Assembly: GCF_036850765.1 (NCBI RefSeq)
Contig: NC_089495.1
Coordinates: 69,292,410-69,356,409, forward strand
Length of the DNA: 64,000 nucleotides
From: Saccopteryx bilineata
Lineage: Eukaryota; Chordata; Mammalia; Chiroptera; Emballonuridae
Direction: 5' to 3'
The first letter of the stretch is position 1. Every line of letters starts with the position of its first letter. Under the pieces are notes generated by a model that had not been told where the DNA came from, did no database searches, and saw only the letters and a list, made by a program, of their open reading frames with translations. The position numbers were made by a program, and so were the translations under genes. This document shows, in pieces, positions 47,178 to 57,939 of this stretch.

Positions 47178-47186
47178 AAAAATGAC

Positions 47187-48818
47187 TTGGCAAAAGATCT
47201 TATGACTAGTTTCATATATTAAAATAATATTTGTTTTACAGTTGAACTCCAGTCTTTTCTCCCTAGTCATTTGAAGTTGGGAGGAGAGAAAAAGAAAAAG
47301 ACAGGCACTCTTCTCCAGTGGTGTCGTAGTTTACTCCTGGCTGACTCTACTCCTTGCTTAATACCTATTAGCTGCTACAGATGTCATCCACATACTGGCT
47401 CTCTGTGAAAGGCGAAACCCTGTAAAAGACCTTATTAACAGTAATCCCTATTGCTGTTTTTAGTGCTACATTGCCAGATATTTCAATGCATTAATCTTTT
47501 TTGTTTTATTCAATTTTGTTATCCCTATAGTGCCTCGTATGGAAAAAGTATTCAAAAGTGCCTTCTGATGTATAATGGAATCTAGTTTGAATAATCCTGA
47601 ATAAGTAAATATAGCTCTTTGCTTGCAAACAAACAGTAGGATTAAATTGTGGTAGACTCAGAATTAAATCTTATTCTGAGATTGTTTTCACCCATCAAGT
47701 TCTAATGAAATGTTGTTTAACTCTCTGGTATTTTAATTGTGAAAAGCTTTATGCAACCACCATCATTGTCTCTAAAAAAATTGTGTTCGATTCCAGTGTA
47801 GTTATTAATAAAACTTTCATTATGTTTCATGATGTCTTTATTAATCTCATTAATTATGATTTAATTTACATCTTTGGGAAACAAATAAAAAAATCCTTAA
47901 CAGAGTGATCAGTTGCAGTGTTAGCAAATACCAAAAAAATCAATCAAAACAGCAGTTTACTCAAAGTTTCATTTATAAAGGTATAATCAACAACATTTAT
48001 TAATCCTTTTGTCAGGAGAAATAAATGTTCAATTTGTTTTTTGACCACTTGCTCAAGTTTCAAACAGCTGTACTGTCTAGACACAGCAGTAATCATTCTA
48101 CCTTCCATCTATGTCTTCTCTCAGTGTCTTTGTTTATCCTGCTATTATCATTCTCAGCTTACTGTCTCAGGACTTCTCTTTTCTAGGATTTGTGAGAAAG
48201 TTTTCATTTGATGCAAACTATATATGTACACTGAATAATAGGCTGATAAAATCACATTCTTTGTCATTAAAAATATGTTCAAATTCATTTTTTGAATTGA
48301 ATCTTTACATGTTTGTGTATCATTTAGTTATTCTATTAGTAAAGAATTTAAATATTCAAACCTTTTACATCTCACATATAATTTATGTTAATTTATTCTA
48401 TAGATAAAAATAGGAATTGAACAAAAAAATTATTAGACATTTAAGTAAATTCTTTGCCCTTAAAATGGTAGAGGCAAAAAAAATCAAGATAACAAAAAAC
48501 AATGTCTAAAAACAATTAGGAAAACAATGAAATATGGCATGGAAAGAGAAGGAGAGTACACTGAAAGTTAATAGTGAAAAACAAAAACAAATACAGTACA
48601 TGTTGGCAGCACAAGATGTGTGAGAAAAGAAAAGGCAAAGAGAAAAGATGTAGGCAGATGAAAAAGTAATGCAGAAGATAAGAAGAAAGGGATTGTGGCA
48701 CAAAATGAATCTAATTAGAAGTAAAGAGTAAAAATTGGGAAGAGAAAAAGTAGAGAAATAAGGTAAAAGTATAAGAGAGAAAATAATCCAAAGGAAAAAA
48801 AGTAAAGGAAGCTTACAG
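47187..48818. other. AT-rich intergenic sequence, nothing recognised
   Basis: The 98-aa open frame at 48111-48407 is hydrophobic without a domain. The purine-rich stretch 48460-48800 yields Phe/Ser-rich reverse frames of no meaning. Confidence 0.45.
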
Positions 48819-48824
48819 GGGAAC

Positions 48825-49145
48825 TGTGGACAAGTCCTGCCGGGGGTGAGGATGATGGAGATGCAAAGACCCGACTCTGGGGACCAGGTTCAGTGACGCA
48901 GATCCACTTTATTCAGGAAGTAAGCTAGCTTATATACATGGGTTCAGCCAATGGGATGTTACAGCGTGTCCTTCATAGCCAGTGGCTGAAAAGATAAGTG
49001 AGCTGCGTGGTTGGCACTAAGTCACTTTCTTATAGCTGGCGAGCTTCCTTCCTGGGTATGCCCAGGAGGCTTCTGGGAACTGGAGTATTCTTACAGCATT
49101 GCATCAGCCACAGCTGCTAGGAATGTGCTTTGCACTCCACCCACA
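48825..49145 (-). mobile_element. Solo LTR, class II (ERVK-like) endogenous retrovirus
   Basis: The reverse strand runs from TGTGGGTGGAGTGC (49145) to ACTTGTCCACA (48825), the TG...CA ends of an LTR 321 bp long. In order on that strand are a CCAAT box (CCCATTGGCTG), a TATA box (GTATATAAG, about 48929-48937), a polyadenylation signal (GAATAAAG, about 48907-48914) and a U5 ending in CCGGCAGGACTTGTCC. A perfect 6-bp duplication, GGGAAC, is at 48819-48824 and 49146-49151. Six bases is the length made by betaretrovirus-like integrases. No internal viral genes are present. Confidence 0.92.
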
Positions 49146-49151
49146 GGGAAC

Positions 49152-50007
49152 TAAGTTTACAGGGAGACTGGAGAAAATAACTATTCGCCCAAAGAACATT
49201 TACACATATTCATTAAATATCATCATTACATTTTGTATGCTATAGAATAAATAGCCAAGTCCCTGGTTACAATTTGCAGTCCTAGAACCATAGTGATAAA
49301 TTTCTAACAAAGCCTCATAAGCAATAAAGTTAATTAGATATGTGGTTGAAAGACTTTGTTTCTAGCTCTGGTCAATTGACACCATTGAAGGACTGGAGCC
49401 CAATGTTTCTTTGAGTGTGTTTGACATTTTATGACACCTGCCCTAGATCTATTCATCTCTTTATTCTTGCAAATAAAAAATGATTTGGGAAGACAGCAAG
49501 TCCTCCAACCCTAGTAATTTGTTTCTCAGCCTTCTCAACTGGTAGACTGCCATTTGTGTCAACTGCGACCACTGAGAATAAACTACCTGTAGTAAATTGG
49601 GACTGTGGTAAAGCTTTTGCTTTCCTCATAAAAGATGGCCAATGTGGCTAGCATCTTCTATTTGTCTTTCTTCTTTACTTTAGTAGGATGTGCTACTTGG
49701 AGTGGTAATAGCCTTTTCAGTGCATTAAAATTGATATTGCTGAGTAGCTCAGTAAATAACAACAATCTCTTATTTTGTGAAAAAGATAAGTCTTATTTAG
49801 GTAAGCTACTATTAATTCAATACTCTCAACTGAAGCCAAATATAGTTTCAAAAATGTAGTGAAAATCTAGGTTGTGGTGTAAATTATTTTAAATGTCACT
49901 CATATTTTACTACTATTTTTGACAAAAAAAAAATGTCTGCAGGTCAAATCCTGACCATAAACAACAAAACTGACTTCTACATATCAATTTATTTTGGAAA
50001 ATAATCT
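49152..50007. other. Intergenic sequence, nothing recognised
   Basis: No repeat recognised. The 74-aa open frame at 49635-49859 has no domain. Confidence 0.45.
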
Positions 50008-50023
50008 AAAATTTCAAAGAATA

Positions 50024-50452
50024 GGCCCTGGCCAGTTGGCTCAGCGGTAGAGCGTCGGCCTGGCATGCGGGGGACCCAGGTTCGATTCCTGGCCAGGGCA
50101 CACAGGAGAAGCGCCCATTTGCTTCTCCACCCCTCTGCCGCACCTTCCTCTCTGTCTCTCTCTTCCCCTCCCGCAGCCAAGGCTCCATTGGAGCGGAAAT
50201 GGCCCGGGCGCTGGGGATGGCTCTGTGGCCTCTGCCTCAGGCGCTAGAGTGGCTCTGGTCGCAACATGGCAACGCCCAGGATGGGCAGAGCATCGCCCCC
50301 TGGTGGGCAGAGCATCGCCCCATGGTGGGCGTGCCGGGTGGATCCCGGTCGGGCGCATGCGGGAGTCTGTCTGACTGTCTCTCCCTGTTTCCAGCTTCAG
50401 AAAAATGCAAAAGAAAATGCAAAAAAAAAAAATAATAATAAAAAAATAAAAT
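50024..50452 (+). mobile_element. Long bat SINE (GCCCTGGCC type), full length and young-looking
   Basis: GGCCCTGGCCAGTTGGCTCA (box A), GGTTCGATTCCTGGCCAGGG (box B), CT-rich arm, GGAGCGGAAATGGCCCGGG, two CCCCCTGGTGGGCAGAGC-like units, CCCGGTCGGGCGCATGCGGG and CAGCTTCAGAAAAATGCA with a long A-rich tail. Target duplication AAAATTTCAAAGAATA (16 bp, perfect) at 50008-50023 and 50453-50468. Paired CpG sites are largely kept, which suggests a recent insertion. All open frames across it are shadows. Confidence 0.95.
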
Positions 50453-50468
50453 AAAATTTCAAAGAATA

Positions 50469-52196
50469 TATCATCGCAATAAATAAAAATATAGTGAAAT
50501 AAAAACTTTGGGCACATCTGGAAAAATATGAAGATGTTTGTGTCATACACAAAAAAAGAATTAGTCTTGAACAGATGTAAAATGGATATCTAACTCAAAC
50601 TGGCCTAGGAAATTTCAAACTATTTACTTATAACTAAGAAATTTAAAATTGAATCTCTAATTATAGATATGATATATGTATATTTTTATCATTTAGCTAA
50701 GTATGATATATAAGAAAGAAATATAATTCTCAATCCTAAAATGAGTGGAAATAATTATTTATATAAATTTTTCATGTATCATGTGTTGAAAACCTATGCT
50801 CCAAATTTCAAATATAGATGCATAAAGTAACAAAATTTACCTTATGTTTATAAACAAGATTCTAGAACATGTGAAGAGGTAGGTAAATAGCATTCTTGAC
50901 AAAACATTGCATTCACACATTTTATTTCTTTTGAATATTTTAATTAATTTATTCATTATAATATACAAATCATTATACATATATGTTGATGATAAGTAAG
51001 ATTTTGTTTATTTTATTATTACATATTACTTTAAAATGTTCTCTTACTTTGAACGTTACCCACTCTGGTATTTTGTCATGACTTTTACATTTAATTTACA
51101 GTAAAATTCTTGAATAGTATTTTGAAATTATCCTAAACAACATCTCACAGCATATACTTTTGTAGAACCTATATATTTGTGAATATTTTCATCATCATAG
51201 ATAAATTCTTGTTTCTTTAATAAATATCAATTGGGTTGTTTTAGTTAAACTCTGATGTCTGATAATGAAGTGAAGTGTTACTCTACAAAACTTGTTTTTG
51301 TATTTTCTCAAGAATAATGACCTATTTAATGGAAGATCTCTTTCCTATGAGTGTAACAAGTTGATAAAGTGCAGAACCTATTTCCATGCTTTTACAACTG
51401 GCAATATGTTTTGCTATTCCACAAGGCAGCATTGCAGCTAAAAGCTAGAATGAACATATCCTGTCTCTTATGCCGTATGAAGCTACAAAAGCAAATCTAG
51501 GTTTTATGCTTCTCAATGTTACCTTCTTCCATGGCTTTAATGCCTATTCAGAAAATATACTATATATTTTTTTATTTAGTTCCACTTAAACTCCCATATA
51601 CAGAACAATCCAAAATTAAATTAAAAAACTTGAAAGAATAATTAACTATATTTAGTATGCTTACCTAAAAAATAATTAATTATATTTAGTATGCTTATAT
51701 TTAGTATATTTACCTATTGCCTTTCACCCCTGAGACCTCTATTCTAGAGTCTGCTCTGTGATTCTGGGACAGAGTTTACTGCTTTGTCTGATGCCTGTTT
51801 CTGATTCTGACACATGAGTGTGATTAAAAGTGGCAAGAAGAGATCAAACTGCTCTGTCTGCAATCTCAGTTAGCATCACACCAGCTGAAGAGCACAACTC
51901 CAGCTTCTTTTATCATTGCCTTGTAACAGCCATTGCATGGCTCTGGGAGGTTCTTATACCAGTCAGCCACATAGTTTTGCTGTTTTGAATATCAGATCTT
52001 AGGTCTAAAATTAACAGTGCTGTGATCTTTTCAGAGATCTAAGCACTAAGTATGTGGTGTATTTCTAACATGATGATCAGTTCTTATGGCTAGTTCCTAC
52101 AGGATGGTACCCCATCTTTTCCATTCTAATTTCTTAGCCTAAAAGTCATAACTGCTTCCTGCCATTATATCTGGGTTATATCATGATTCACCTTCT
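50469..52196. other. AT-rich intergenic sequence, nothing recognised
   Basis: It contains a short local repeat of TTAACTATATTTAGTATGCTTA at about 51642-51700. Nothing else recognised. Confidence 0.45.
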
Positions 52197-52200
52197 TTAA

Positions 52201-52473
52201 CCCTTTGAGTAGTGAGTATTTTTCATGCTTGCTGACCCCCTGGAGTGAATTGTTTTTTTGTTGTTTTTTTTTTCAAAAAATAAAATTAGTTCCGGTTACA
52301 GTTTTATTAACTTAAAATCATGTTTGCTTTATAAACATTTTATGGAAACAAGAACACACATTTGCATTTTTTAAATGTTTTACACATTTTTAAAATAAAG
52401 ATTTTTGTACAATCGTACTCTGGATGGTCAGGAGGCACGAGGACATACATGAACGTTTGTACTACTTAAAGGC
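52201..52473. mobile_element. piggyBac-like MITE with TTAA flanks
   Basis: The ends CCCTTTGAGTAG and (reverse) GCCTTTAAGTAG are inverted repeats. Both are bounded by TTAA (52197-52200 and 52474-52477), the target of piggyBac transposases. A subterminal inverted piece (CTGACCCCCTGGAGTGA against the reverse of ACTCTGGATGGTCAGGAGG) supports it. No coding frame, so it would depend on a transposase elsewhere. Confidence 0.75.
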
Positions 52474-52544
52474 TTAATCTTTCTACTTTGCTATATGGAT
52501 AACTAATTTTCTCTTTAAAATCTTTTGTTTAAAAATTAGTATGT

Positions 52545-52790
52545 TTTTCCAGCTTTATTGAGGTATATTGACAAAACTATGTGATTGGAAAATGTACAAT
52601 GTAGTGATTTGATAAATGTATACATTTTTAAAGAATTCTCCCATCTAGGTATTAACTCATTCATCAATATGGTCTCAGATCCTGAATACAAAAGTATCCC
52701 TCACCCTTTAGAATACTATGAGGTTGAAGATAGTTGCTAACTCTGTTCATTAGATTCAATTATCATAATGTCAGAAACATAGTAGTCCAG
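52545..52790 (-). mobile_element. Old L1M-type 3' fragment, reverse
   Basis: CCAGCTTTATTGAGGTATATTGACA, CAATGTAGTGATTTGATAAATG and CTCTGTTCATTAGATTC read as the antisense of an L1M 3' UTR. Diverged. Confidence 0.55.
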
Positions 52791-52947
52791 CATGATCTAT
52801 GAGATATTAAGGTGTCAAAAGTCTAGGCAGACTAGAATGTGGTAGAGTACAAGGGTTGACATAGCTTTGAGACAAGACTCAAGTTAGATACAGTTGCTGC
52901 TGCAAGGTGAGAACAGATGTTTTGCTAGCACTTGCAAATGGATCTAG

Positions 52948-53150
52948 AACAGAGATTGGCAAACTAGAGCCACAGACTAAATGAAGCCTGCTGCCATACT
53001 CATTAATTTTTATATGGTATATGGCTGATTTCATGTTATAATAACAGAGCTGAGTGGTTGTGTTAGAGACCAAATGGCCTATAAATCTTAACGTATTTAC
53101 TCTATGACACTGCACAAAAAAAAAAAAAAAAAAAAAAAGAGAGATTGCAG
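52948..53150. mobile_element. Old hAT-Charlie-like element remnant
   Basis: AGATTGGCAAACTAGAGCCACAG, ATGGCTGATTTCATGTTATAATAACAG, GTTAGAGACCAAATGGCCTATAAA and CTTAACGTATTTACTCTATG follow the order of a common mammalian hAT repeat (TTGGCAAACTACGGCC...GAGACCGTATGGCC...AATATTTACT). A poly-A of about 24 at 53115-53138 interrupts its end. Confidence 0.55.
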
Positions 53151-53154
53151 ACAT

Positions 53155-53592
53155 CCTGTGTTAATTTCCTAGGGTCACTATAATAAAGCACCACAAATCT
53201 GGTGGCTTCAATAGCAGAAAGTTATTGTCTTATCATTCTGGAGGCTAGAAGTCTGAAGCTCAGTGGATGGCACGGTCACGCTTCCTCTGAGTCTGTTTCA
53301 GGCCTGTCTCCTCGCTTCTGGTTGTTCTTCGGTTTGTGGCAATATAACTCCAATTTGGTATATATTTTTCTTACATGAGTGTTTTTTTCCAAATATCTGC
53401 TTTTTATAAGAAACCCCACTCATATTTTTATAATATTGGATTAGGAGCACTCCTTACTTCAATATGACCTCATCTTAACTAATTATATCTGCAATAACCC
53501 TATTTCCAAATAAAGTCACATTCTAAGGTCCTCAGGGATAGGATTTCAACATCTGAATTTGGGAGGGACATAATTCAACCCGTAACTGTCCT
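53155..53592 (-). mobile_element. MLT1-type solo LTR (ERVL-MaLR), reverse
   Basis: TGTGTTAATTTCCTAGGGTC, CACCACAAATCTGGTGGCTTC, TCATTCTGGAGGCTAGAAGTC, ATGACCTCATCTTAACTAATTATA, CCCTATTTCCAAATAAAGTC and GGGACATAATTCAACCCGTAAC are the MLT1 landmarks in reverse order. No internal sequence attached. Confidence 0.75.
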
Positions 53593-54011
53593 GCTCCAGG
53601 AAAATTATATGGTAAATCAATAAGCACATGCTAAGTTCTAGAGGGTATGTTGACTTATTTCTAAAATTTACCACAGCTGAAAAAGCAGCTGCATTTTATG
53701 TCACTCCCTGTTTAAATTTACACTAATCCACAGTCATTGCTCAATATTCACTCACCCACAGCATAGGCAAAGGAATAATTTAAATAAAGCGCATAAGACT
53801 TCCTAGCCCTGCACCTTTGAAGGCTTTGATGGCAGCACTAATTCCTGCAGTTCCCACTGAGATGTGACAATGTGACATTGGTTTTTGTTTATTATACTGT
53901 TAGGGAAAAACATTTCCAGAGACTTCCTTGTGTTTTTCTCCTACCATAATAACTCATGACACAAGAATGAGAACAAATTGTAGCTATTTTGTCAATTTTT
54001 AAATACAATTA
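53593..54011. other. Intergenic sequence, nothing recognised
   Basis: No repeat or gene recognised. Confidence 0.4.
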
Positions 54012-54608
54012 CAGTGCATCCGTAAAGTCATGGTGCACTTTTGACAGGTCATGGGAAAGCAACAAAAGACGATAGAAATGTGAAATCTGCACCAAATAAA
54101 AAGAAAACTTTCCCAGTTTCATACCTATTCAGTGCAGTTCAATGGGGGCTCACACACAGATTTTTTAGGGCTCCTTAGGTAGCTATCTCGTATAGCCTCT
54201 ACAGACTTGTCACTGACTGATGGCCTTCCAGAACGGGATTTCTCCACCAAATTGCCGGTTTCCTTCAACTGCTTATCCCACCGAGTAATGTTATTCCTAT
54301 GTGGTGGAGCTTCGTTATAAACGCGCCGATATTCACGTTGCACTTTGGTCACGGATTCTAATTTAGCAAGCCACAGAACACACTGAACTTTCCTCTGTAC
54401 CAGCCATATCTCAACTGGCATGGCCGTGAGCTGCTCCGCTGTATACATGGTGTTACGTCATCATCTGCTCATGCGCACATGCTGCCACATCATCCTACAG
54501 AAACTGGGAGGGTTTTCTTTTTATTTGGTGAAGATTTCACATTTCTATCATCTTTTGTTGCTTTCCTGTGACCGGTAAAAAGTGCACCATGACTTTACGG
54601 ACACACTG
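54012..54608 (-). mobile_element. mariner/Tc1-like element, internally deleted, 109-bp inverted termini
   Basis: The left arm 54012-54120 (CAGTGCATCCGTAAAGTCAT) and right arm 54500-54608 (in reverse CAGTGTGTCCGTAAAGTCAT) match at about 99 of 109 positions by eye. TA flanks both ends (54010-54011 and 54609-54610), the mariner target. Between the arms lies a single reverse open frame, 54125-54448. At 597 bp it is about half the size of an autonomous mariner, so most of the transposase is missing. Composition is more GC-balanced than the surroundings, with many CpG, unlike the neighbouring DNA. Confidence 0.9.
54125..54448 (-). pseudogene. mariner-like transposase N-terminus (helix-turn-helix), truncated
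   Basis: The 107-aa frame starts MYTAEQLTAMPVEIWLV at the inner edge of the right arm, the usual place for a mariner start codon. Residues about 15-60 (RKVQCVLWLAKLESVTKVQR then HRNNITRWDKQLKETGN) have the layout of the first helix-turn-helix of mariner-type transposases that binds the terminal repeat. SGRPSVSDKSV at about 75-85 resembles their GRP linker and the start of the second helix-turn-helix. The frame stops 4 bp before the left arm, so the catalytic acidic residues are absent. It is uninterrupted. Resemblance to arthropod-type (DUF4817-like) N-termini is from memory of the family. Confidence 0.7.
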
Positions 54609-56064
54609 TATATTATTAGAAACTGTGGACATAACCATAAGATATTTATACAGACACACTGAACACTACGAGATGAACTTGAGTGAAAAGTTACTTCCAA
54701 AAATTCCAATGTAATAAATGAACAATAAAGCCATTTTTGGTTTCTAGGTACTAGTATCAAATCAAAGTCAATGTCTAGAAAGCTACTAATCTTCTCTTCC
54801 TATAGTGCACAGTAAACATAGAGTACTGTAAGTCCCTTTGGAGAAAACATAGAGAAAGATGTAATTTATAATTAGTATTTTTGAAGAGACTCTGAATCTC
54901 CTTCAAATGAACTGAAAACTGAGAAGCAGTAGCTGTCGATTGTGATGACTCATATAAAATTTTCATCCTCCAAATCTAGAGTTTGTGTAACATACGTCAA
55001 GTGATGATTTAACAGAATGCCAATCTATTTAAATCTTAGAATCTTAAGATTCATTAGCACCTGCCATATCTCCATGAGAGTCAACATTTTCTTGTAGTCT
55101 ATATTTGTGTCTAAAGCCTATTATAGAATGTAGTCTCCCCTTCTTCTTTGGCATGGATATATGTCCTCAAGCAGATGTCATTCTGGAATCCTTCATCCTC
55201 ACTGTAAAAAGAAAGCCCATCTCATTGCAAGCATTTTGACTGTCTTCCCCAGCCTACACAAGATTGCTGCCATCATGATTTCAGTGATGCTGCCCTTTGC
55301 AGTCAGTCATGTATGATCTGTGCCACAGGGAAAGACGTGTCTTTTAAGTCCTCTTTTGCCATATGATGAGGGAGCAGATGGCATATGGCACATCTTTTCC
55401 TACATTCCTATTTTCCTAAGCTTTTGAATTTTTACCCTCTATATTATGTTAGAGAATTTCTGGTAATTCAGCCTCACTGAATGTTGGTAGTCATTAAGCC
55501 CAGATTTCAGTAAACAAAGCAAACAAATTATTAGAGCAGATTTAACATAATAAATCCAAAATCTCTTAGAAGTGTAGCCATATTATCAAACTTGGGCTCA
55601 TCCAATGATATATTCTGTACTCTTTCAAAATACATCATTCCCACTCATATTCTGCAGGCTGACATAATTATAAATCAGCAAAATCTGAGCCCTTTTGTTC
55701 TCGTAACACTATCTCACTTTATTATTTTCTTGGCTATTATGGAAACTGCTTCTTACAGTTATTAATCTTTGAGTTACTTTATCATCCCCCTTTCGCTATT
55801 TTAGCTTTCCAACATCATTTTTTAACCAATTTATTGTATTACATTTTTTTATTTGGCATACCTGTTGTTTATATTTCCTGAAATGAAAAAAGACTAATTG
55901 AGTTACAGATGAATGTATCCAGATTAAGAAAAAAAACAAATAAAAATAATTTGGACATGCTAACATAGCTTTGGTTTAGTGATATTGTTTCTAATGCTTG
56001 CTTCTCGAGTTTCCTATTTTGATAAGCAAATTAATGCTATAACAACAGCTTAACAATATAAATA
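54609..56064. other. Intergenic sequence, nothing recognised
   Basis: No repeat or gene recognised; 55000-55400 is less AT-biased than average here. Confidence 0.4.
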
Positions 56065-56082
56065 AAAATAGGTATTATCTAG
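56065..56082 (+). repeat. Left target duplication of the full-length L1
   Basis: AAAATAGGTATTATCTAG; the right partner at 62019-62036 differs at one base (G to A). Confidence 0.93.
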
Positions 56083-56988
56083 GAGGAAAAGATGGCAGTG
56101 GAGTAGGCAGATGCACAGACGCCCAGCTCTCACCATCAAATTGGAATACAAATCAATTTAGGAAAAATCAGCATGAAAAACCAACTCTGAACTACAAGAA
56201 CAGCTCTCAGAAACCAAGGAGCAAAGAAGAAGCCACAAAAAGCCTGGTAGGGAGCACCTGAATCTCCCCTGCTTACAGGAATGGGGGGGGGGTGAGGCTG
56301 AGAGCCCAGAGGGGATCTCACACAAGGGAAAAGGGCAGAAACTACTGCTCACAACCACTTGCCTGGCAACCAGAGAGCGAGGTGTGTTGAAAAGACCAGC
56401 TTATCTCCCAAGTGGAAAGGACAGGGAGAGGGACAGACTGTGAGGGGCTAGGAATGCAGGAGAAGAACTAAATAAGCTGACTCATCCATGCTGGAAGTGG
56501 CCATAGCTGGAGGAGGGACTGAACCTTTCACAAAACAGAGCTGAATTGCTTCCAGATAAGAGATCTCCTGACATCTATCCAGCTCCAATCAGCGTAACAA
56601 GACACAGCTGAAAACAAAGAGTGGGGAGGAGGGGCAGTAACTCAGGTCTCCATGGAGATCTGAGATACACCTCCCCCTACTGAAGCTGAGAAAACACCCT
56701 GCCCCCAGAGAGATTAATTGGCTAAAGAGGCCTTCACAGTCTCAGGTTACACCCACCGCATTCCTGGATATAGTTTCAAGGAAGCCCCCTGCTGAGATCA
56801 GTAAAAAGACTATCACCTGTTAAGAAAACAAACAAATCAAGACTTCAAAGCTGCCCAAATCCAAAAGTGAATTACAGATAACAGCTGATACCAACCCAAG
56901 AAGACCTAGAAATAACTGAAAACTGGAGGCAGACAACACCAAGCCTAGACTCAACCAACTCTACAAATAAAAAACCCCAAAACAAACA
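56083..56988 (+). promoter_or_regulatory. L1 5' UTR with internal promoter
   Basis: 906 bp of non-coding sequence starting GAGGAAAAGATGGCAGTGG, the usual AAGATGGC motif near an L1 5' end, which is a YY1-type site in other mammalian L1s. It has no similarity by eye to the 5' UTR of the old L1 at 23293-24510 beyond the first dozen bases. A G10 run lies at 56284-56293. The reverse frames here are shadows. Confidence 0.75.
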
Positions 56989-57882
56989 ATGAGAAGACAA
57001 GGAAGTGCAATCCAAATGAAACCACAAGAGACACCTTCAAAAGATGAACTGAGTGATATAGAAATAATCAAACTTCCAGATGTGGAGTTCAAAATAATAA
57101 TTGTAAGGATGCTTAGGGATCTTAGAACAACAATGGATGGTCATTATGAACACCTAAATAAAGAAATAGCAAGTATAAAAAAGAATCAGTTGGAGATGAC
57201 AAATACAATATCAGAAATAAAGACCACAATAGAAGGAATTAAAAACAGGATAGATAGAGCTGAGGATGGAATCAGCGAGTTGGAGGACAACTGGAATGAA
57301 GGCATGAAAGCAGAGAAGAAAAGAGAAAAGAGACTCAAAAAGTCAGAGGAAACCCTTAGAGAGCTCTGTGACAACATGAAGAGAAATAACATCCGCATCA
57401 TAGGGGTTCCTGAAGAAGAAGAAAAAGAACAAGGGATAGAGACTTTGTTCAATCATATCATAGCTGAAAACTTCCCTAAATTAATGCAAGAGAAACTCTC
57501 ACAAGTCCAAGAAGCACAGAGGACTCCATTAAAGAGAAACCCAAAGAAACCTACACCAAGACACATCATAATTAAAATACAAAAGCTAAGCGATAAAGAG
57601 AAAATATTAAAAGCTGCAAGAGAAAAAAAAGTTATCACCTACAAAGGAACCCCCATAAGGATGACATCTGACTTCTCAACAGAAACACTTGAGGCCAGAA
57701 GGGAATGGCAAGAAATATTCAAAGTAATGTAGAACAAGAACCTACAACCAAGACTACTTTATCCAGCAAGGCTATTGTTTAAAATCAAAGGAGAAATAAA
57801 AAGCTTCCCAGACAAAAAACAACTCAAGGAATTCATTACAGCCAAACCAATGGTGCAGGAAATGTTAAGGGGCCTCTTGTAA
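56989..57882 (+). pseudogene. L1 ORF1 with one in-frame stop
   Basis: ORF1p is the trimeric RNA-binding chaperone of the L1 particle. The frame is open for 247 codons, then TAG at 57730-57732, then continues in the same frame for 49 more codons to TAA at 57880-57882, giving a family-like length of about 297 aa. Residues about 45-125 are a coiled coil rich in Lys/Glu/Ile. RNNIRIIGVPEEEE (about 130-143) opens the RRM, and KILKAAREKKVITYKGTPIR and ETLEARREWQEIF belong to the C-terminal domain. The stop removes the last conserved strand region (LQPRLLYPARL). Confidence 0.93.
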
Positions 57883-57939
57883 ACAGATCAAAGTGGGAAA
57901 AGAATATAGCAAATAAGGAATACACCTTTAAAGAAGAAA

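Noticed and set aside
50041..50550. 169-aa reverse open frame and its neighbours as genes
   Set aside because: They lie entirely on a full-length SINE and its tail.
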